Source: Rhodopseudomonas pseudopalustris (GTDB taxonomy: Bacteria > Pseudomonadota > Alphaproteobacteria > Rhizobiales > Xanthobacteraceae). From it: a stretch of DNA of 64,000 nt. Of this stretch, positions 18,030-25,486 are shown piece after piece. Location: contig NZ_FODT01000004.1 in NCBI RefSeq assembly GCF_900110435.1, positions 248,001-312,000 of the forward strand, written 5' to 3'. Both the position numbers and the translations under genes were made by a program. The number at the start of each line of letters is the position of its first letter. The stretch's first letter is position 1. A model generated the notes under the pieces. It searched no databases, had not been told where the DNA came from, and saw only the letters and a program-made list of their open reading frames with translations.

Positions 18030-18122
18030 AGAGCTTTTCAGGCTCCGATCGAATCCGAACCAGAGCTCTCGATTGTTACTTCGACGCGTCGTCGTCACGC
18101 GAACCGGCGCCGCCTTCGCGCG
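18030..18122 (+). repeat. Interspersed repeat copy 5
   Basis: A diverged copy: gagcttttcaggctccgatc, gaatccgaaccagagctctc, gacgcgtcgtcgtcacgcgaa, ending ttcgcgcgac. It begins 13 bp after the pilin stop codon, consistent with a 3'-end position. Confidence 0.65.
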
Positions 18123-18288
18123 ACAGCGCCGTCAGTCGCCCGGCGTTGCGCGGCGATCGGTGGCGAAGCTGTGGCCGATGGTTAAGCGGCGCTGACAATG
18201 GCGGCGGCAATCCTCGCGATTTCGCGACGGCAATTTTCAGACCCGGCCATTATCAACGCTTCCGCAAACAAGAATGTGCGGGGGCACG

Positions 18289-18423
18289 ATGCAGCAGATC
18301 GAACTTCATCCCGGTCCGTTCGGCCGACTGACCAAGGGCGACATCCTGGCTTCGCTGGCGATGGCCGGAATCGCGCTGCTGCTCACGCCGGTGATCGGCC
18401 TGCTGGTGCTGCTGATCGTCTGA
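18289..18423 (+). CDS. Small single-pass membrane protein
   Basis: 44 residues, MQQIELHPGPFGRLTKGDIL followed by a hydrophobic segment ASLAMAGIALLLTPVIGLLVLLIV reaching the C-terminus. A GGGG ribosome site lies upstream. No family is recognised and it may be a short stress- or assembly-related membrane peptide. Confidence 0.45.
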   Translation: MQQIELHPGPFGRLTKGDILASLAMAGIALLLTPVIGLLVLLIV

Positions 18424-18480
18424 TCGTCTGACGCGCGGCCGCCGGCGGCGGTCTCGGAACCTGTCGCAGGAAAATAGTCC

Positions 18481-18509
18481 TTGACAGCGTGACGCTGCCG
18501 CAGTAGGGT
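18481..18509 (+). promoter_or_regulatory. Candidate sigma70-type promoter
   Basis: A perfect TTGACA at 18481-18486 is followed after 17 bp by TAGGGT (18504-18509, weak -10). The next gene on this strand is the small membrane protein at 18720, with the GTA cluster beyond it. The -35 is strong and the -10 poor. Confidence 0.35.
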
Positions 18510-18719
18510 TCGGACATGCTCCAGAGTTGGGTTCGCGGGACGGCGGCGTCCAGCTCCGACGAATCAGCTCCGCACCCACGAACTCCTTGAATCATCGGCA
18601 AATCACTGCGTCGCGCGCTGCCGCGCCCTTGGTGCCGCGCAGGAACATCACAGGTGATGATGCGTTGGCCGTTCGAGGATGCCGCTCAAGGCATCGGGAC
18701 GATCAGCAGGAGGGCAGCC

Positions 18720-18887
18720 ATGGTCATCAAGGAAGAGGACCGCGTCGTTGAAACGACAGCGACCGAAGCAAGGCAGGGAGAGCGTGGCTCGTCCGTGCTG
18801 GCGCTGCTGATGGTGAGCACAGGCCTTGCCGTCCTCATTCTCGGCGTGATCTGGTTCGTCTGGTTCCGCGTCGAAGGCGTCGGCTGA
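18720..18887 (+). CDS. Small single-pass membrane protein upstream of the GTA cluster
   Basis: 55 residues: a charged N-terminus (MVIKEEDRVVETTATEARQGERG) and one transmembrane helix (SVLALLMVSTGLAVLILGVIWFVWF). AGGAGG stands at good spacing before the ATG. No family is recognised. It lies about 100 bp before the TerS gene on the same strand. Confidence 0.55.
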   Translation: MVIKEEDRVVETTATEARQGERGSSVLALLMVSTGLAVLILGVIWFVWFRVEGVG

Positions 18888-18990
18888 GGACGCGCTGACG
18901 CACATTCGACGATTGCGTTGATCCGAACGACGCTCAACGCCACGACACGCAACGCCTGATGCGGCTGATGTCCGCAGGGATAATCATGAC

Positions 18991-19866
18991 ATGACGACGC
19001 AGCGATCCGCCCGGCCGGGAGCAAAACCGGCGCGGGCTGGACGTGTGAGTCTCGCCGCGAAACCGGCCAAGGCCGCCGGATCGACGGCCGGGAAGGCTAA
19101 ACCGACCGCCAAGGCGGTCACGACCGAGACGACGAAGAAAACGATCTCAGCAAAGACGTCGGTCAAGGCTGCGAAGGCGACGAAGCCTGCGAAGTCGGTC
19201 AAAGCTCCGAAGGCGACCAAACCTGCGACGGCGATCAAGTCGGCAAAGTCGACCAAATCTGCCGGGACGTCGGCGCGTAAGAAGTCGGCGATCAAGCCGA
19301 CGCCGGCCGAACTCAGCGACCCGAAAGCGAACGGCGACGCAAACGTCGCCAAGCGCAATGCGACGCTGCAGCGCGTGACGTTTCGCGGCGATCTGCGCAG
19401 CGTGCCGACCGACCCCGGCGACGCGCAGGCGATCGATGGTCTCGCGCAGCAGATTGCGCGGCAGGACGCTGCGCACGCGGCCGCCGACAGCCCGGCGCGG
19501 CCTTCGGCGCGCAAGAAACGCAGCGCCGTGGAGCGCCTCGACGATCCCGAGCCCGCCGCCGGGCTGGTGCTGATCGATCGGGTCTCGCAATCGATCGAGC
19601 GCGAACTCTGCGCGATCGAGAAAATCATCGGCGTTCGCCCCAAGAAAGGCGAGCGCACCGAAACCGAACGGCGCGCGCGCACGCTGGCGTCGCTCGCCCG
19701 TACACTCGCCGAAGTGCGCAGATTGCGCAGCGACGAGGAGCGCAAGAGGCCGCTCGATGACGACGCCATCCCCCGAGACCTCGACGAGTTACGGCGCGCG
19801 CTTTCGCGACGACTGGAACAGATGGTCGCCAGCGCAACGCAACTACTTGCTGCAGGGGATGAGTGA
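18991..19866 (+). CDS. GTA small terminase (g1-like) with histone-H1-like N-terminal tail
   Basis: 291 residues. The C-terminal portion, about residues 175-290 (LIDRVSQSIERELCAIEKIIG ... RRARTLASLARTLAEVRRL), has the helical pattern of GTA TerS proteins. The first roughly 100 residues are Lys/Ala/Thr/Pro-rich repeats (KAAKATKPAKSVKAPKATKP), like the tail of histone H1. No internal Met occurs before the last 20 residues, so the tail cannot be skipped by a downstream ATG. It overlaps the TerL gene by 110 bp. TerS selects or engages DNA for packaging; GTA TerS binds DNA with little sequence preference, which a basic tail would suit. Confidence 0.7.
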   Translation: MTTQRSARPGAKPARAGRVSLAAKPAKAAGSTAGKAKPTAKAVTTETTKKTISAKTSVKAAKATKPAKSVKAPKATKPATAIKSAKSTKSAGTSARKKSAIKPTPAELSDPKANGDANVAKRNATLQRVTFRGDLRSVPTDPGDAQAIDGLAQQIARQDAAHAAADSPARPSARKKRSAVERLDDPEPAAGLVLIDRVSQSIERELCAIEKIIGVRPKKGERTETERRARTLASLARTLAEVRRLRSDEERKRPLDDDAIPRDLDELRRALSRRLEQMVASATQLLAAGDE

Positions 19867-21130
19867 GGCCGAGCTGGCGTTTCTCGACGCGCAATGGGAC
19901 GTGTTCGCCCATGATCATCAGCGCCCGCCGGAGCTTGCGCCGAACGGCCGGCCCTGGCTGACCTGGCTGATGATCGGCGGCCGCGGCGCCGGCAAGACCC
20001 GCGGCGGCGCCGAATGGGTCCGCTGCCAGGCGCTCGGGCTTCCGCCGTTTGCGAGCGTCCCGGCGGCGCGGATCGCGCTGGTCGGCGAGACCGAGCACGA
20101 CGTCCGCGAGGTGATGATCGAAGGCGTGTCCGGGCTGCTCGCGGTGCATCCGCCGGATCAGCGGCCGAACTGGCTGCCCTCGCGCAAGCGACTGGAATGG
20201 AGCAACGGCGCAGTGGCGCAGGCGTTCTCCGCCGACGATCCGGAGAGTCTGCGCGGGCCGCAATTTTCCTGCGCGTGGTCCGACGAGATGGCGAAGTGGC
20301 GCTATGCGGAGGCGGCGTTCGACATGCTGCAATTCGGACTGCGGCTCGGCGCGCAGCCGCGGCAATTGATCACCACGACGCCGCGGCCGAGCACGCTGCT
20401 GAAGCGATTGCTCGGCGATGCGTCGGCGGTGACGACGCGGGCGCCGACCCGCGCCAACGCGCTGAACCTTGCGCCGACATTCCTGCAAGCCGTGATGGCG
20501 CGCTACGCCGGCACCCGGCTCGGGCGTCAGGAACTCGACGGCGAACTGATCGAGGAGCGGCCGGACGCGCTGTGGTCGCGCGCGCTGATCGAAGCCTGCC
20601 GCGTCGCCGACGCGCCGCCGCTGCAGCGCCTCGTCGTCGCCGTCGACCCGCCGGTGTCGTCGGGCAAGCGCGCAGATTGCTGCGGCATCGTCGCCGCCGG
20701 CATTGCGGAGAGCGGCGTCGTCTATGTGCTGGCCGACGACAGCGTGGCGGCGGCGACGCCGTCGCTGTGGGCCAACAAGGCGATCGCGCTGTGGCGCAGG
20801 CTCTGCGCCGACGCGCTGGTGGTGGAGATCAACCAGGGCGGCGAGATGGTGAAGACGGTGATCGGCGAAGTCGACGGCAGCGTGCCGGTGACGCCGGTGC
20901 GCGCGTTCCGCGGCAAGTGGCTGCGCGCCGAGCCGGTCGCGACGCTGTACGAGCAGGGCCGCGTCAAACACGCCGGCTGCTTCGCCGCGCTCGAGGACGA
21001 AATGTGCGATTTCGGCGCTTCGGGATTGTCGAACGGCCGCTCGCCCGACCGCCTCGACGCGATGGTCTGGGCCGTCACGACGCTGGCCTTCACGCCGCGC
21101 GCGGCCGAGCCGCGGATCAGGATGTTTTGA
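19757..21130 (+). CDS. GTA large terminase (g2)
   Basis: 457 residues. The packaging motor that pumps DNA into the head and cuts it. The ATPase domain has the Walker A motif GGRGAGKTRGGAEW near residues 75-88 and the Walker B region FSCAWSDEMAKW. The C-terminal nuclease domain begins around VVAVDPPVSSGKRADCCGIV, with metal-binding Asp residues, and ends SPDRLDAMVWAVTTL. The ATG at 19757 has AAGAGG upstream. It lies inside the TerS gene, giving a 110-bp overlap; the first 35 residues also look protein-like, so I keep this start. Confidence 0.92.
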   Translation: MTTPSPETSTSYGARFRDDWNRWSPAQRNYLLQGMSEAELAFLDAQWDVFAHDHQRPPELAPNGRPWLTWLMIGGRGAGKTRGGAEWVRCQALGLPPFASVPAARIALVGETEHDVREVMIEGVSGLLAVHPPDQRPNWLPSRKRLEWSNGAVAQAFSADDPESLRGPQFSCAWSDEMAKWRYAEAAFDMLQFGLRLGAQPRQLITTTPRPSTLLKRLLGDASAVTTRAPTRANALNLAPTFLQAVMARYAGTRLGRQELDGELIEERPDALWSRALIEACRVADAPPLQRLVVAVDPPVSSGKRADCCGIVAAGIAESGVVYVLADDSVAAATPSLWANKAIALWRRLCADALVVEINQGGEMVKTVIGEVDGSVPVTPVRAFRGKWLRAEPVATLYEQGRVKHAGCFAALEDEMCDFGASGLSNGRSPDRLDAMVWAVTTLAFTPRAAEPRIRMF

Positions 21131-21180
21131 ACGGAGCTGATGCGGATCCCGGTTTCTACCGTGGTCCAAAGAGAACCGGC

Positions 21181-21227
21181 GCCCCGGATCTGCGAAGCGG
21201 TACTTCGTACCGCGTCGCGTCCGGGGC
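21181..21227. repeat. Hairpin element left of the GIY-YIG gene
   Basis: Outer arms CCCCGGA (21182-21188) and TCCGGGG (21220-21226) enclose the inner stem GCGGTAC-TTC-GTACCGC. It stands between the TerL stop and the 3' end of the GIY-YIG gene. A second, different nested hairpin lies on the other side of that gene. Confidence 0.65.
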
Positions 21228-21234
21228 ACGTAGA

Positions 21235-21522
21235 TCACAGATCGTTCGATAGATCGCGCCAATCTGGATTGAGTTTTTCGATCAGCGCGATCTTCCAGTC
21301 ACGGCGCCAACGCTTGAGCACATGTTCGCGGGTGCGTGCTTCGAGAATCGAAGAATATTCTTCAACGTGCACCAATATCTTGATGTTGTATTTCTTGGTG
21401 AAGCCATCTGCGGCGCCGGCTTTATGCTCTGCGATCCTGCGCGGCAGGTCGTTCGTGACGCCGACATACAGCGTGCCGCGATAGCGGCTGGCGAGGATGT
21501 AGACGTCGTACGACCGGCTCAT
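21235..21522 (-). CDS. GIY-YIG nuclease family protein
   Basis: 95 residues starting MSRSYDVYILASRYRGTLYVGVTNDLPRR. The GIY-YIG core is visible as YDVYILAS...LYVGVTNDL, then RIAEHKAG, with EYSSILEARTREHVLKRW carrying the conserved Glu and the catalytic Arg region. This is the stand-alone YhbQ/UPF0213-like type of single-domain nuclease. It lies antisense between the GTA terminase and portal genes, bracketed by hairpins, and interrupts the usual g2-g3 adjacency. A longer N-terminus to 21573 is open but lacks family similarity. Confidence 0.85.
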   Translation of the reverse strand: MSRSYDVYILASRYRGTLYVGVTNDLPRRIAEHKAGAADGFTKKYNIKILVHVEEYSSILEARTREHVLKRWRRDWKIALIEKLNPDWRDLSNDL

Positions 21523-21555
21523 CGTGGCGCGCTCCAAACGCCCAATAGTGCCCGT

Positions 21556-21603
21556 GTCCCGCGCGCGGCGCAATGCGCAAGCGTTGCGCCGCAGATGCGG
21601 GAC
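21556..21603. repeat. Nested hairpin element right of the GIY-YIG gene
   Basis: Outer arms GTCCCGC (21556-21562) and GCGGGAC (21597-21603) enclose inner arms GCGGCGCAA (21565-21573) and TTGCGCCGC (21584-21592). It lies upstream of the GIY-YIG start and about 60 bp before the portal gene. Confidence 0.65.
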
Positions 21604-21661
21604 CCCGGTTCTTGGATGAAATCAAACTAACAACCGGGGCACGAAGGAAACGGAGTCCGCC

Positions 21662-22837
21662 ATGCTCGATCGTCTGAAGGCTTTTCTCGCCCCGCCCGAA
21701 GCCAAGGCTTCGCGGACCGCGCAATTGCTGGCGTTTCAGGGGGGAGGGCAGCCGCGCTGGACGCTGCGGGACTACGCGGCGCTGGCGCGCGAGGGTTATC
21801 TGTCGAATGCGATCGTGCATCGCTCGGTGCGGCTGATCGCCGAGAACGCGGCGGCTTGCACCTTCCTGGTGTTCGACGGCGCGCAGGAGAAAGACGCGCA
21901 TCCGCTGGCGCAGCTGATCGCGCGGCCCAATCCGCGGCAGGACGGTGCCGCGCTGTTCGAGACGCTGTATGCGCATCTGCTGCTCGCCGGAAACGCCTAT
22001 GTCGAGGCGGTGGCGCTGGGCGACTCCGTGCATGAACTCTATGCGCTGCGGCCGGACCGGATCAAGGTCGCGCCCGGGCCGGACGGCTGGGCCGAGGCCT
22101 ATGACTACAGCGTCGGCGGCCGCAGCGTGCGGTTCGATCAGCACGCGCCGGGCGTGCCGCCGATCCTGCATCTGACGTTCTTCCATCCGCTCGACGATCA
22201 CTACGGCCTCGCGCCGCTGGAAGCCGCCGCCGTGGCGGTCGACACCCACAACGCCGCGGCGCGCTGGAACAAGGCGCTGCTCGACAATTCGGCGCGGCCC
22301 TCCGGCGCGCTGGTGTATTCCGGGCCGGAGGGCGCGCTGCTGAGCGACGCGCAGTTCGATCGGCTGAAGCGCGAATTGGAGACCACCTATGAGGGCGCCG
22401 CCAATGCCGGCCGGCCGCTGCTGCTCGAAGGCGGGCTGGACTGGAAGGCGATGGCGCTGACGCCGAAGGATATGGACTTTCTCGAGGCCAAGCACGCCGC
22501 GGCGCGCGAGATCGCGCTCGCTTTCGGCGTGCCGCCGATGCTGCTCGGCATTCCCGGCGACAACACCTACGCGAACTATCAGGAAGCCAACCGCTGCTTC
22601 TTCCGCCAGAGCGTGCTGCCGCTGGCGACCCGCGTCGGCAATGCGCTGGCGCAGTGGCTCGCGCCGCAATTCGGCGACGGCGTGCGGCTGGTGATCGACA
22701 CCGACCGGATCGACGCGCTGTCCGCCGACCGCGCCGCGCTGTGGGAGCGCGTCAGCAGCGCGCCGTTCCTGACGCTCAACGAAAAACGCGAAGCGGTCGG
22801 CTACGCCCCGATCGCGGGCGGCGACCGGCTGGGGTGA
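21662..22837 (+). CDS. GTA portal protein (g3, HK97-type)
   Basis: 391 residues. It forms the ring at the capsid vertex through which DNA enters. HK97-type portal features include YLSNAIVHRSVRLIAENAA, LIARPNPRQDG, LLLAGNAYVEAV, HPLDDHYGLAPLEAAAVAVD and IALAFGVPPMLLGIPGDNTYANYQEANRCFF. The length matches GTA portals of about 390-400. The ATG is preceded by GAAACGGAG. Confidence 0.93.
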   Translation: MLDRLKAFLAPPEAKASRTAQLLAFQGGGQPRWTLRDYAALAREGYLSNAIVHRSVRLIAENAAACTFLVFDGAQEKDAHPLAQLIARPNPRQDGAALFETLYAHLLLAGNAYVEAVALGDSVHELYALRPDRIKVAPGPDGWAEAYDYSVGGRSVRFDQHAPGVPPILHLTFFHPLDDHYGLAPLEAAAVAVDTHNAAARWNKALLDNSARPSGALVYSGPEGALLSDAQFDRLKRELETTYEGAANAGRPLLLEGGLDWKAMALTPKDMDFLEAKHAAAREIALAFGVPPMLLGIPGDNTYANYQEANRCFFRQSVLPLATRVGNALAQWLAPQFGDGVRLVIDTDRIDALSADRAALWERVSSAPFLTLNEKREAVGYAPIAGGDRLG

Positions 22838-22877
22838 GGGCGGCGCCCGACGGCGCCATCGCGATGCGAGGCTGCCG

Positions 22878-23096
22878 ATGTCCGATCTGATCAAGATTTT
22901 CACCGAGCGCGGCGACCTCGCTCATCTGGCCTTGCTGCTGTGGGCCTGCGCGGCCTCGGCGGGGCTGTGGTTCAGCTTGCGCGAGATGGCGGCGGCGTCG
23001 CGGCGGTTCGACGATTTCGTCCACGCGCTCGAACTGTTCAACCGTCGCGCGCGGCGTCGCCGTGCGCCGGACGAGATCGGCCGCGATCACGATTAG
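22878..23096 (+). CDS. GTA g3.5-position small membrane protein
   Basis: 72 residues: one transmembrane segment (LAHLALLLWACAASAGLWFSL) and a basic C-terminus (NRRARRRRAPDEIG). It occupies the position of orfg3.5 between portal and protease in RcGTA. Function is unknown and the positional match is the main evidence for its link to the GTA. Confidence 0.6.
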   Translation: MSDLIKIFTERGDLAHLALLLWACAASAGLWFSLREMAAASRRFDDFVHALELFNRRARRRRAPDEIGRDHD

Positions 23097-23105
23097 GAGC
23101 CCGCG

Positions 23106-23288
23106 ATGGACAGATTGCACCAGGTACTGAGCGCGATCCGCACCGAGACCAAGTCGGCCAAGAACCCCGCCAGCGTGTTCCGCGAATTCCTCAGCCATGT
23201 CGATCAGGCGCAGCGCAAGCCGCCGGCCAAACGCCCGCGCCTCAAGGCCGCCGCCCCGCGCCGCCGCGCGGCGAAGCGGACGAAGTAA
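23106..23288 (+). CDS. Small basic protein in the GTA cluster
   Basis: 60 residues, MDRLHQVLSAIRTETKSAKN with a helical N-terminus and a very basic tail (KRPRLKAAAPRRRAAKRTK). It begins 9 bp after the preceding small gene with a GGAG site. The basic tail could contact DNA. No family is recognised. Confidence 0.5.
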   Translation: MDRLHQVLSAIRTETKSAKNPASVFREFLSHVDQAQRKPPAKRPRLKAAAPRRRAAKRTK

Positions 23289-23316
23289 TCGAGTGGCGCG
23301 TGCAGCGCCTTCTTCA

Positions 23317-23339
23317 CCTCCCCCTCCAGGGGAGGGGGG
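23317..23339. repeat. Short G/C palindrome (cctcccc...ggggagg)
   Basis: CTCCCCCTCC-AGGGGAGGGGG forms a hairpin between the small basic gene and the protease gene. It is related in type to the ctcccgcaag-centred palindromes at 34512, 37496 and 39080. Confidence 0.5.
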
Positions 23340-23476
23340 TCGTCGCAAAAATCGCAATGTCTCGTCTGCGATCGCCTCCCTGCGGGGACGGTGAGGCGCC
23401 GCCGTGCACGCCGTGCCGTCCGGCGACGCAGCCCATTCAACTCACTTCTGATTCATTCACTCTCACGAGGCCGCCG

Positions 23477-24133
23477 ATGCTTGCCCCGATGTCCGATCCG
23501 GTTTCGCCGCCGTCGCGGCTGTCGCTGTCGAGCGACGGCTCGGTCGAGGGCTATGCCAGCCTGTTCGGCGAGATCGACCAGGCGCGCGACATGGTGATGC
23601 CCGGCGCGTTCACGCAGACGCTGAAGAGCCGCGGCCTGCGAAAAATCCCGATGCTGTTTCAGCACGATCCCAGCGAGCCGGTCGGGGTCTGGCTCGAACT
23701 CGCCGAGGATTTTCGCGGGTTGCGCGCCCGCGGCCGGCTGATCCCCGACGTCGCGCGCGGGCGCGAGCTGCTGGCGCTGCTACGCGAAGGCGCGATCGAC
23801 GGGCTGTCGATCGGCTATCGCACCGTGCGAGGCATCATCGATCCGAAGACCCGGGTGCGGCGGCTGTATCAGGTCGACCTCTGGGAAATCTCGATCGTCA
23901 CCTTTCCGCTGCTGAATGGCGCGCGCGTTTCGACCGTCAAGCAAACGCCGCGTCAGTCGCTGCAGCGTCGCGCCGCGGAAGCGGCGTGGCGGGGCGTGCA
24001 GAACGCAGCATCGGAATCGGCCAGCGCCGCGGATGCACCGGCGCTGCCGACGCGGCGCGGGCGGACGGCTTTGACGCTGTCCTCCCGCGCCGATCGCAAA
24101 CAGGCGTTGGCAAGAGTCAGCCGGAGCCGATGA
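23477..24133 (+). CDS. GTA prohead protease (g4, HK97 family U35)
   Basis: 218 residues. A serine protease that matures the capsid during assembly. The catalytic His lies in PMLFQHDPSEPVGVW, and the catalytic Ser region is AIDGLSIGYR. LWEISIVTFPLLNGA is also typical of the family. The start at 23477 has ACGAGG 6 bp upstream. The C-terminus has an Ala/Ser-rich extension. In RcGTA the capsid gene follows directly; here two non-structural genes intervene. Confidence 0.92.
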   Translation: MLAPMSDPVSPPSRLSLSSDGSVEGYASLFGEIDQARDMVMPGAFTQTLKSRGLRKIPMLFQHDPSEPVGVWLELAEDFRGLRARGRLIPDVARGRELLALLREGAIDGLSIGYRTVRGIIDPKTRVRRLYQVDLWEISIVTFPLLNGARVSTVKQTPRQSLQRRAAEAAWRGVQNAASESASAADAPALPTRRGRTALTLSSRADRKQALARVSRSR

Positions 24134-24221
24134 GGGGATTTCCAGCGTCTCCTCGCAAAGGTCGCGAGGGACGGGCGCCGCTCGCACAGACCATCATTTG
24201 CCAATCATCGAGGCACAACCG

Positions 24222-24962
24222 ATGCAGGGCTCTGCCGGGACCTATGCCGCGCATCAGCGCGCGCGCTTCATGCAATCCGATGCGGCGCGCTGGATGCGCC
24301 CGGACGCAGAACGTTGGATCAGGTCGGACATCGCGCGTTTTCTCGCGCCGGGGACAGATCCGGCATCCATCTTCCCCGCGCTCGACTGCAAATACAGTCC
24401 GAGCCAGCCGCGGGTGCCGGCGGGAAACTCGGATGGCGGGCAGTGGACGAATGGCGGCCCAAGCGCCCGGTGGGCCGTCAATCCGACGGATGTCGACGAT
24501 CGACAGGATGTGCAACGGGCCGCTGACGTTCAACTGGCTCAGGTCGGGAGTTCCGTCACTGACGCAGATGGGCTTCCCTACTACGCAACCGGCGGCCATC
24601 ACGAAATGCCGAGAGGAGTCTACACGAAGTGGGAGTTGCGACCCGAGACTGAACGGGTATTCAATCGATCAACAACTGGATCGCTTGCTACGGGGACCCG
24701 TATCGAGACGGACCAAGGCCTGCTACGGGGCCATTACTGGGACGGACCGAATGGAGCCCATGCCAGGTACAACAACGCCGTTCAGGAGCTGAGTGAGCGC
24801 TTCATGTCGGAGAATCGACTAACATCAGAGATGATGACGCCTGATCATGCCCGGCAGCTCCTGACACGCATCCGAGACTCCGATATTCCGGAGATCAGAG
24901 ATTACAACCGTGCGATCCGGATGCTGCGGCGCATATTCCGATTGGGCAGGGGACGCGAGTAG
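24222..24962 (+). CDS. Predicted polymorphic toxin with PAG-GGQW linker, between protease and capsid
   Basis: 246 residues. Residues 13-44 are four imperfect 8-residue repeats (RARFMQSD, AARWMRPD, AERWIRSD, IARFLAPG). Then comes the linker SQPRVPAGNSDGGQWT (61-76), a pattern I know in front of variable C-terminal domains in Rhizobiales proteins. The C-terminal domain has GGHHEMP (124-130), His171, His180 and RYNNAV (182-187), suggesting an HNH-like nuclease fold, but the family is not certain. A small gene with immunity-like features follows, then a terminator. The ATG at 24222 has GAGG 8 bp upstream. Codon use is less GC-biased than in the structural genes, suggesting transfer. Confidence 0.6.
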   Translation: MQGSAGTYAAHQRARFMQSDAARWMRPDAERWIRSDIARFLAPGTDPASIFPALDCKYSPSQPRVPAGNSDGGQWTNGGPSARWAVNPTDVDDRQDVQRAADVQLAQVGSSVTDADGLPYYATGGHHEMPRGVYTKWELRPETERVFNRSTTGSLATGTRIETDQGLLRGHYWDGPNGAHARYNNAVQELSERFMSENRLTSEMMTPDHARQLLTRIRDSDIPEIRDYNRAIRMLRRIFRLGRGRE

Positions 24963-24990
24963 CCGAGCAGGCAGTAAGGGATGGGCGTCG

Positions 24991-25371
24991 ATGACGGACG
25001 AGGAATTTCTGAGGGTTTGGAATGAGCTGCGTGATCGCGTCATTGCCTATCTCGAGAGCCTCGGGAAGACCATTGATGCGTTCGGCGACAAGGATTTCTG
25101 GGTGGTTGACGACGATTTCGGCCTGTTTCTTGTCCAGGTCGAGATCATGGACCTCGATCTGTTGCAGCCGCAAGTCATCTACGGACTTCGTGACCTGCTC
25201 AACGGATATCCGGAATTCGCAATCACCGTTGCGGTCGTCGCGCCACGCGGGATCGATTGGCCGCGCATGGGCATTTCGCTTGTCAAAGGCCAGATCGTCG
25301 ACGGCTTGAAGCGCTGGGCGCTGCCGCCCGCTTATCAGCACCTGCACTACGAGGGATCGCGGCCGGACTAG
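24991..25371 (+). CDS. Predicted immunity protein partner of the upstream toxin
   Basis: 126 residues starting MTDEEFLRVWNELRDRVIAYL: small, acidic and cytosolic with no signal peptide. The body alternates strands and helices (FGLFLVQVEIMDLDLLQPQVIYGLRDLL; YPEFAITVAVVAPRGIDWP). It starts 28 bp after the toxin gene with AAGGG upstream and is followed by an intrinsic terminator, so the two make a self-contained cassette. Assignment as immunity rests on position, size and charge; I do not recognise the family. Confidence 0.5.
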   Translation: MTDEEFLRVWNELRDRVIAYLESLGKTIDAFGDKDFWVVDDDFGLFLVQVEIMDLDLLQPQVIYGLRDLLNGYPEFAITVAVVAPRGIDWPRMGISLVKGQIVDGLKRWALPPAYQHLHYEGSRPD

Positions 25372-25417
25372 GCGGCGGCATCGCCCGTCGCTCACCGCCT
25401 CCGTCCCTAGATCGTTC

Positions 25418-25450
25418 AACGCCGTGGCCTTCCGCCGCGGCGTTTTCGTT
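25418..25450 (+). terminator. Rho-independent terminator before the capsid gene
   Basis: AACGCCG (25418-25424) pairs with CGGCGTT (25438-25444), followed by TTCGTT. It stands between the toxin/immunity cassette and the capsid gene, and would reduce read-through into g5 from upstream unless the cluster transcript is antiterminated. Confidence 0.6.
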
Positions 25451-25486
25451 TGCGCGCCTTCCCGACATCCCACCCAGGAGAACCAG

